The position numbers were made by a program, and so were the translations under genes. From Mesobacillus zeae (GTDB lineage: Bacteria > Bacillota > Bacilli > Bacillales > Cytobacillaceae): DNA of 64,000 nucleotides. Location of the stretch: the NCBI RefSeq assembly GCF_003570705.1, contig NZ_QWVT01000024.1, forward strand, positions 62,001 through 126,000. Direction: 5' to 3'. Positions 59,208-64,000 of this stretch are shown piece by piece. Positions within the stretch are counted from its first letter, which is position 1, and each line of letters begins with the position of its first letter. The notes beneath the pieces are model-generated. The model saw nothing but the letters and a program-made list of their open reading frames with translations, did no database searches and was not told the DNA's origin.

Positions 59208-59690
59208 ATGGATTATCTTTATTGGGGTATAATCATCATTTTGTTTATTGCAGCGTTTGCAGCGCTTGTTATTCCCATTATTCCGGGGGTTCTGGCTTTG
59301 CTGGGCGGTTTTATTCTTTACGGGGTATTTTTTACTTTCGAACCATTTAACTGGCTGTTCTGGACAATACAGGGGCTGTTTGTCATCCTGTTATTCGGCG
59401 TGGACTATGCGGCTAATATGCTTGGGGTGAAAAAGTTCGGTGGATCAAAGGCCGGGATATGGGGAAGCACGATTGGGCTACTCATCGGCCCGTTTGTGGT
59501 CCCGCTTGCGGGAATCATAATTGGTCCATTTCTCGGGGCCACACTTGCGGAAATGATTGTCCATAAAAAAGGGATCACTGAAGCGGCCCAAATTGGTATT
59601 GGATCTGTTGTCGGGTTTATCAGCAGTGTTGTGACAAAGGGTGTCATCCAGGCTGCCATGCTGATTTATTTCTTTATACTCGTTCTCTAA
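59208..59690 (+). CDS. yqgC: DUF456 membrane protein YqgC
   Basis: The protein has 160 residues with about five membrane helices and many Gly/Ile/Val. The block GIIIGPFLGATLAEMIVHKKG (about 103-123) is typical of DUF456. GAGGAG precedes ATG 59208. Function unknown; the gene neighbours sodA in B. subtilis, and here fnr lies between. Confidence 0.86.
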   Translation: MDYLYWGIIIILFIAAFAALVIPIIPGVLALLGGFILYGVFFTFEPFNWLFWTIQGLFVILLFGVDYAANMLGVKKFGGSKAGIWGSTIGLLIGPFVVPLAGIIIGPFLGATLAEMIVHKKGITEAAQIGIGSVVGFISSVVTKGVIQAAMLIYFFILVL

Positions 59691-59694
59691 GCAG

Positions 59695-59727
59695 AAAAGG
59701 ATCGCCCTAATGGGTGATCCTTTTTTA
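59695..59727. terminator. Bidirectional terminator between yqgC and fnr
   Basis: AAAAGGATCGCCC pairs with GGGTGATCCTTTT, followed by T. Confidence 0.85.
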
Positions 59728-59733
59728 AGGGGA

Positions 59734-60426
59734 TTAATTCAATCCGCAAATTTCATACGGACAGTTCTGGCAATCCACTTCCCGTTTCAGGTAGGCCAGA
59801 TCTTTAACTGTGAATTTAAGCTGGTCGTAGGAGATTACCCCAAGTTCCCTTAGTTCTTTCAGCATTCGCTGGACAACTTCCCTTGTCCCAAATGTAAGGT
59901 TGGCTAGTTCCTGGTGGGTCAATGGCAAATCGATGAGAATGCCGTCGCTGGTCATAACACCATAGCTGTTACAAAGCCTGATTAAGATGGAGTATAGGCC
60001 GCCTTTTTTCCCATTCATAATCAGGTCCTGGCATTTCATCTGTGCTTTCAGGTAACGAGTGCCAAGCCAGCTGACAAGTGCATTCATAGCAATTTTTTCA
60101 CTTTGGACGAATTCCTCGAAAAGCTCTCTTTTCACCGTGATCACTTCACAGTCGGTTAAAGCCTTGGCGGAGAAAAAGTAGCGTGGGGAATGTTTGAAAA
60201 GGTCGTACTCGAGCATCATTTCTTCCCCGTTCAGGATCTTCATGATGAATTCCTTTCCTTTCATATGAACACGTCCAATGGAGATTGCTCCGCTCACAAT
60301 GACATAGACATGCTGGACGGGTTCACCTTCCTGGAAAAGGATTGTATCGCCTTTTATCTTCTGGATAGGTTCCTTATCTATAAAGTGCTGCAGCATTAGG
60401 CTGTATAAAGATATGCTTTTTTCCAT
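59734..60426 (-). CDS. fnr: Fnr, anaerobic regulator of the Crp/Fnr family
   Basis: The protein has 230 residues: a cyclic-nucleotide-like domain (about 1-115), a dimer helix (about 115-150) and a winged helix (LTHQELANLTFGTREVVQRM). The C-terminus has C219-x2-C222-x4-C227, the spacing used by Bacillus Fnr for a 4Fe-4S cluster, and D134 in CQDLIMNGKKG is in place of the aspartate fourth ligand of B. subtilis Fnr. It should act as an oxygen sensor. In B. subtilis fnr is elsewhere (narK-fnr). GGAGAAG precedes the ATG. Confidence 0.88.
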   Translation of the reverse strand: MEKSISLYSLMLQHFIDKEPIQKIKGDTILFQEGEPVQHVYVIVSGAISIGRVHMKGKEFIMKILNGEEMMLEYDLFKHSPRYFFSAKALTDCEVITVKRELFEEFVQSEKIAMNALVSWLGTRYLKAQMKCQDLIMNGKKGGLYSILIRLCNSYGVMTSDGILIDLPLTHQELANLTFGTREVVQRMLKELRELGVISYDQLKFTVKDLAYLKREVDCQNCPYEICGLN

Positions 60427-60629
60427 GAGGATCTTCTCCTTACATTATGCTTTACAATTATGATTTAAAAGAATTGTTCGTACTATGTCAATAGTGTTAT
60501 GGCAATATGTGGGAGATCATTTCCTTTCCTTGCGACATAAATCATTGACAGTGCTAGCGTGGGTATAATATTGACAACTTTCCGAAATGTAATTACGGCT
60601 TCTTAAATCGTATCATTTGTAATCAGTTA

Positions 60630-60657
60630 TTGTTCTTTGGTAATCTAAAGCTAAGAT
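60630..60657 (+). promoter_or_regulatory. Candidate SigA promoter for sodA
   Basis: TTGTTC at 60630-60635, a 16-base spacer and TAAGAT at 60652-60657. Both hexamers are imperfect. The rest of the 314-base fnr-sodA gap has several AT-rich -10-like stretches (for instance TATAAT at about 60563) but nothing I can assign. Confidence 0.4.
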
Positions 60658-60659
60658 CC

Positions 60660-60674
60660 TTAGAACAATTCTAA
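60660..60674 (+). promoter_or_regulatory. PerR/Fur-like palindrome upstream of sodA
   Basis: TTAGAACAATTCTAA is a perfect palindrome (TTAGAA, CAA, TTCTAA) that matches the Per box TTATAATNATTATAA at 11 of 14 fixed positions. It lies 66 bases before the sodA ATG, over the expected transcription start. Confidence 0.5.
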
Positions 60675-60740
60675 TGTCAGAATTGATGACAAAAGGCTTG
60701 TTGCGAAGGAAATACACACAATACATAGGAGGATGTTAAA

Positions 60741-61349
60741 ATGGCTTTTGAACTTCCACAATTACCTTATGCTTATGATGCCCTAGAACCAAACATTGAT
60801 AAGGAAACAATGAATATCCACCACACAAAGCACCACAATACGTATGTAACTAACCTGAACAACGCATTGGAAGGAAACACAGAACTTTCTTCAAAGTCTG
60901 TTGAAGAAGTCATTTCGAATCTTGACAGCGTTCCAGAAGCTGTCCGTACGGCAGTTAGGAACAACGGCGGCGGCCACGCAAACCATTCTCTTTTCTGGCA
61001 AATTCTTTCTCCTAATGGCGGCGGCGAACCAACAGGCGAAATCGCTGAAGCAATCAACCAAAAATTCGGCGGATTTGAAGGATTTAAAGAAGAATTCGCA
61101 AAGGCTGCAACAACCCGTTTCGGATCTGGCTGGGCTTGGCTTGCTGTTAACAATGGCGAACTTGAAGTTACAAGCACTCCAAACCAGGACTCTCCGCTAA
61201 TGGATGGTAAAACACCAGTACTAGGTCTTGACGTATGGGAGCATGCCTACTATTTGAAATATCAAAACAGAAGACCAGAATACATCAATTCATTCTGGAA
61301 TGTCATCAACTGGGATGAAGTGAATAAGCGTTACGCTTCTGCGAAATAA
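60741..61349 (+). CDS. sodA: Manganese superoxide dismutase
   Basis: The protein has 202 residues. Metal ligands sit in [13 protein letters not shown] (His near 27), [10 protein letters not shown] (His near 82), and [15 protein letters not shown] (Asp and His near 164-168). The sequence pattern is of the Mn/Fe family, Mn type in Bacillus. It detoxifies superoxide in the cytoplasm. GGAGG precedes ATG 60741. Confidence 0.97.
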   Translation: MAFELPQLPYAYDALEPNIDKETMNIHHTKHHNTYVTNLNNALEGNTELSSKSVEEVISNLDSVPEAVRTAVRNNGGGHANHSLFWQILSPNGGGEPTGEIAEAINQKFGGFEGFKEEFAKAATTRFGSGWAWLAVNNGELEVTSTPNQDSPLMDGKTPVLGLDVWEHAYYLKYQNRRPEYINSFWNVINWDEVNKRYASAK

Positions 61350-61367
61350 ATCTTCCCTTCGTGGAAT

Positions 61368-61400
61368 GGGGGCAGGCCGTAAAACGGTCTGTCCTTTTTT
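61368..61400 (+). terminator. Terminator after sodA
   Basis: GGCAGGCCGT pairs with ACGGTCTGTC (G-T allowed) around AAA, followed by TTTTTT. Confidence 0.8.
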
Positions 61401-61467
61401 ATTTCTCTGTGAATAGAGCTACCTCTATTGTAGGAAACTACCTCTTGAAGAAAAGGGGAGTCGAACA

Positions 61468-62688
61468 ATGAAAAAAATGCAAAATCTGCTCGGTGATATT
61501 AAACTGACAAGGGAATTAGGCCTGCTATTGTTTATTGGGGGCCTTTATTCATTAAGCGTTGCCTTATCGAACACTTTTGTGAATATTTACTTATGGAAGC
61601 AATCCGGAGATTTCAAGGATCTTGGCCTTTATAATCTGTCAATTGTCGTTCTCCAGCCGCTAACCTTTATTCTTGCCGGAAGATGGGCCAAAAAAATTGA
61701 CCGGGTGATCGTTTTGCGGATTGGGGTCATTTTTTTAGCTATCTTTTATCTTGCTGTACTGTTTTTTGGAACGAGAGCTTCTGACTTTATTTGCGTGCTA
61801 GGTGGGCTGCTTGGGATAGGCTATGGTTTTTACTGGCTGGCTTTCAATGTCCTTACATTTGAAATTACGGAACCTGAAACGAGGGATTTTTTTAATGGTT
61901 TCCTTGGAATTCTTTCTTCCATTGGGGGAATGGTAGGTCCAGTAGCGGCAGGGCTGATTATATCAAGGCTCGAAAAGTTCACTGGGTATAAAGTTATATT
62001 CGGCCTTTCCCTTTCTTTGTTTTCGGTAGCTGTCTTTCTCAGTTTTTTCCTGAAGCGCCGACCCGCAAGCGGGAGCTATTTATTTACGTCCATCATTAAG
62101 GAGCGGAGCAATAACAAAAACTGGAGGATGATCACAAACGCACATTTTTTTCAGGGGCTTCGTGAAGGAACCTTCGTTTTTATCATTTCTGTTTTTGTAT
62201 TTATTGCCAAAGGAAGTGAAATGGCACTTGGGACGTTTGGGTTGATTAATTCGAGTGTAGCTTTTATTACATATTATTTTGCTTCAAGGCTATTGAAAAA
62301 AGAATATAGAAAAAAAGCGATTCTCTTTGGCGGCTTGCTGCTTTATATGGCGATTTTCCTAATTGTATTCGAGCCTACATACTCTAGGCTCCTTCTCTAT
62401 GCTGCTGTCATTGCTGTGGGATATCCATTGCTTCTTGTCCCTTACATGTCGCTTACATATGATGTAATTGGGAGAGGACGGAATGCTGCTGACATGAGGA
62501 TAGAATATATCGTCGTGAGGGAATTGTTTTTAAATTCGGGTCGGATTATTTCTATTCTGCTTTTTCTTGCGAGTGTTCTCTTGTTCAACCAGGAGGAAAG
62601 CATCCCCATCCTGCTATTGATTCTTGGAAGCGGCCATGCGGTTATTTATTACTTTATCAGGCAAATCCACTTTTCTCCGGCTTCCTGA
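61468..62688 (+). CDS. yqgE: MFS transporter YqgE
   Basis: The protein has 406 residues with about eleven or twelve membrane helices. It has the GRWAKKIDRV loop between helices 2 and 3, an MFS motif A variant. It matches the YqgE protein between sodA and pbpA in B. subtilis. The substrate is unknown. AAAAGGGGAG precedes ATG 61468. Confidence 0.86.
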   Translation: MKKMQNLLGDIKLTRELGLLLFIGGLYSLSVALSNTFVNIYLWKQSGDFKDLGLYNLSIVVLQPLTFILAGRWAKKIDRVIVLRIGVIFLAIFYLAVLFFGTRASDFICVLGGLLGIGYGFYWLAFNVLTFEITEPETRDFFNGFLGILSSIGGMVGPVAAGLIISRLEKFTGYKVIFGLSLSLFSVAVFLSFFLKRRPASGSYLFTSIIKERSNNKNWRMITNAHFFQGLREGTFVFIISVFVFIAKGSEMALGTFGLINSSVAFITYYFASRLLKKEYRKKAILFGGLLLYMAIFLIVFEPTYSRLLLYAAVIAVGYPLLLVPYMSLTYDVIGRGRNAADMRIEYIVVRELFLNSGRIISILLFLASVLLFNQEESIPILLLILGSGHAVIYYFIRQIHFSPAS

Positions 62689-62825
62689 CAAGATACAAGT
62701 CCTGCTTTTAGAAGGAAAATTAAACCACTAAGGATTATGATAGCAAAAAAGGGCGTTTTCCTTTAAAATAACAGGTAGTGAAATTTGTCATGTACAAGCG
62801 TCATATAGAAGGGTGAGGGGAAGCC

Positions 62826-64000
62826 TTGAATAATAAGAAAAAAAAGAGAGCACAGGTGCCGTTCAGGCTGAACATGCTTTTCTTTGTTGTTTTTGTTTTG
62901 TTTTCCATGCTGATTTTAAGACTGGGAATTGTCCAGATTGTTTATGGGGAGGATTTCAAACGGGAAATTGAACGGACGGAGGATGTCACGGTCAATAATC
63001 CGGTACCGCGCGGAAAAATGTATGACCGAAACAGCAAAACCATTGTAGACAATGTGCCGAATGATGCGATTACTTTCACGAGAAGCCAGTCAACGAAGCC
63101 CGAGGAAATGCTGAAAGTGGCAGAAAAGCTGGCGGGGATGATCGAGATGGATACGAAAAAAGTCCGTGATAGAGATAAGAAGGACTACTGGATTCTCCGC
63201 CATCCAAAAGAGGCCAAGAAAAAAATCACAAAAAAAGAATGGACTCTTTACAATCAAAAAAAGCTAAATGATAAGAAAATTTATGATCTCCAGTTGGATA
63301 GAATCACACCAGAAGAGTTAAACCTTCCAAAAGAGGAACTCGAGATCCTGGCGATTTTCCGGGAATTCAACAGCGGATATGCCCTGGCTCCGCAAATTGT
63401 GAAAAAGCATGTGACGCCTGAAGAACTGGCGAGAGTCAACGAAAACCTAGAAGACCTTCCGGGCGTCGACACAACGACAGACTGGGAACGCCATTATGCT
63501 TTCGACAAGACGCTGAAATCAGTACTTGGAAAAGTATCCGGCTCTGATGAAGGCCTCCCGAAAGAGCGTATTGACTACTATCTTTCAAGGGATTACAGTC
63601 GCAATGATCGCGTAGGCAAAAGTTATCTTGAATTGCAATACGAAGATGTGCTCCACGGACAGAAGGCAAAAGTGAAAAATAAAACAGACAAAGCCGGAAA
63701 TGTGCTTGATACAGAAATTGTTTCAGAAGGCGCAAGAGGAGAAGACCTCATGCTGTCCATTGATATGGACCTCCAACTGGCAGTAGAAAAAATCATTGAA
63801 GAAGAATTGATGAGAGCCAAACAAAACGGTTCCACTGGCCTTTTGGACCGAGCGTTTGTCGTCTTGATGGACCCTCACACCGGCGAAGTACTGACAATGG
63901 CCGGCAAGCGTCTTGAGCGCGATGAGGAAACAGGCCGTACCGTCATGCAGGACTTTGCGCTCGGGAATATCACGACATCGTACAATGTCGGTTCCACTGT
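62826..64000 (+). CDS. pbpA: Penicillin-binding protein PbpA (PBP2A), 3'-truncated by window edge
   Basis: The frame opens at TTG 62826 behind GAGGGG and stays open to the end of the window (391 full codons). Residues about 17-40 form a membrane helix; the dimerisation/pedestal domain follows (PRGKMYDRNSKTIVDN, RNDRVGKSYLELQYEDVLHG), then the start of the transpeptidase domain (AFVVLMDPHTGEVLTM). The window stops inside the active-site motif: YNVGST ends with Ser390, the likely acylated serine, just before the expected Lys393. PbpA crosslinks side-wall peptidoglycan in rod-shaped cells. It follows yqgE, as in B. subtilis. Confidence 0.93.
   Translation, partial: MNNKKKKRAQVPFRLNMLFFVVFVLFSMLILRLGIVQIVYGEDFKREIERTEDVTVNNPVPRGKMYDRNSKTIVDNVPNDAITFTRSQSTKPEEMLKVAEKLAGMIEMDTKKVRDRDKKDYWILRHPKEAKKKITKKEWTLYNQKKLNDKKIYDLQLDRITPEELNLPKEELEILAIFREFNSGYALAPQIVKKHVTPEELARVNENLEDLPGVDTTTDWERHYAFDKTLKSVLGKVSGSDEGLPKERIDYYLSRDYSRNDRVGKSYLELQYEDVLHGQKAKVKNKTDKAGNVLDTEIVSEGARGEDLMLSIDMDLQLAVEKIIEEELMRAKQNGSTGLLDRAFVVLMDPHTGEVLTMAGKRLERDEETGRTVMQDFALGNITTSYNVGST

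Noticed and set aside
60555-60570. SigB promoter for sodA based on GGGTAT at about 60560
   Set aside because: No GTTT-type -35 at the right distance and it lies some 170 bases from the gene.

Overview
The window is about 64 kb of low-to-mid GC chromosome from a spore-forming member of the Bacillaceae (Bacillus sensu lato). Gene content and order follow the Bacillus subtilis yqeL-to-pbpA region almost gene for gene. Support comes from spore genes (gpr, spoIIP, yqfC, yqfD), the comE competence operon, AGGAGG-type ribosome binding sites, frequent TTG/GTG starts, a CIRCE element, a glycine T-box and a SigW-type promoter. I cannot assign a genus or species from the sequence alone. No rRNA, tRNA, CRISPR array, phage or insertion sequence is visible.

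Layout. 1-7.8 kb: rsfS end, yqeM, comER (reverse), comEA-comEB-comEC, yqzM (reverse), holA, rpsT (reverse). 7.9-14 kb: gpr, spoIIP, yqxA, lepA, hemW. 14-22.1 kb: the heat-shock operon hrcA-grpE-dnaK-dnaJ followed by prmA-rsmE-mtaB. 22.2-32.8 kb: a Na/Pi cotransporter (reverse), rpsU-yqeY, the envelope-stress operon yqeZ(nfeD)-floA-yqfB, sporulation genes yqfC-yqfD, phoH, pgpH, ybeY, dgkA. 32.8-43.7 kb: a 43-residue ORF, era, yqzL, recO, T-box, glyQS, ccpN, ppsR, yqxD, dnaG, sigA. 44-51.4 kb: acyl-CoA dehydrogenase, cccA, trmK, yqfO, a repeat cluster, ispH and yqfQ (reverse), cshB. 51.4-64 kb: nfo, yqfT (reverse), znuC-znuB-zur, yqfW (reverse), yqfX, ispG, yqfZ and yqgB (reverse), yqgC, fnr (reverse), sodA, yqgE and the first two thirds or less of pbpA.

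How it works together. Most genes are housekeeping: translation (rsfS, lepA, rpsT, rpsU, era, ybeY, glyQS, tRNA/rRNA methylases), replication and repair (holA, dnaG, recO, nfo), protein folding, core transcription (sigA) and isoprenoid synthesis (ispG, ispH). Several regulators sit next to what they control: HrcA with its CIRCE operator, Zur with a Zur-type box before znuCB, and PpsR next to CcpN.

The departures from the B. subtilis template are the most informative parts. They are: a run of stem-loops between yqzM and holA; an intrinsic-terminator hairpin that holds the yqfC ribosome binding site; loss of cdd from its usual slot; an acyl-CoA dehydrogenase with a consensus cre site inserted between sigA and cccA; a tandem hairpin-forming repeat that supplies the last codons of ispH; znuCB inserted beside zur; an fnr gene and a PerR/Fur-like palindrome next to sodA; and a yqfX with a long Ser/Gly-rich repeat domain. 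I did not find a wholly new multi-gene system; the best candidates for undescribed biology are the yqzM-holA stem-loop region and the yqfC leader.
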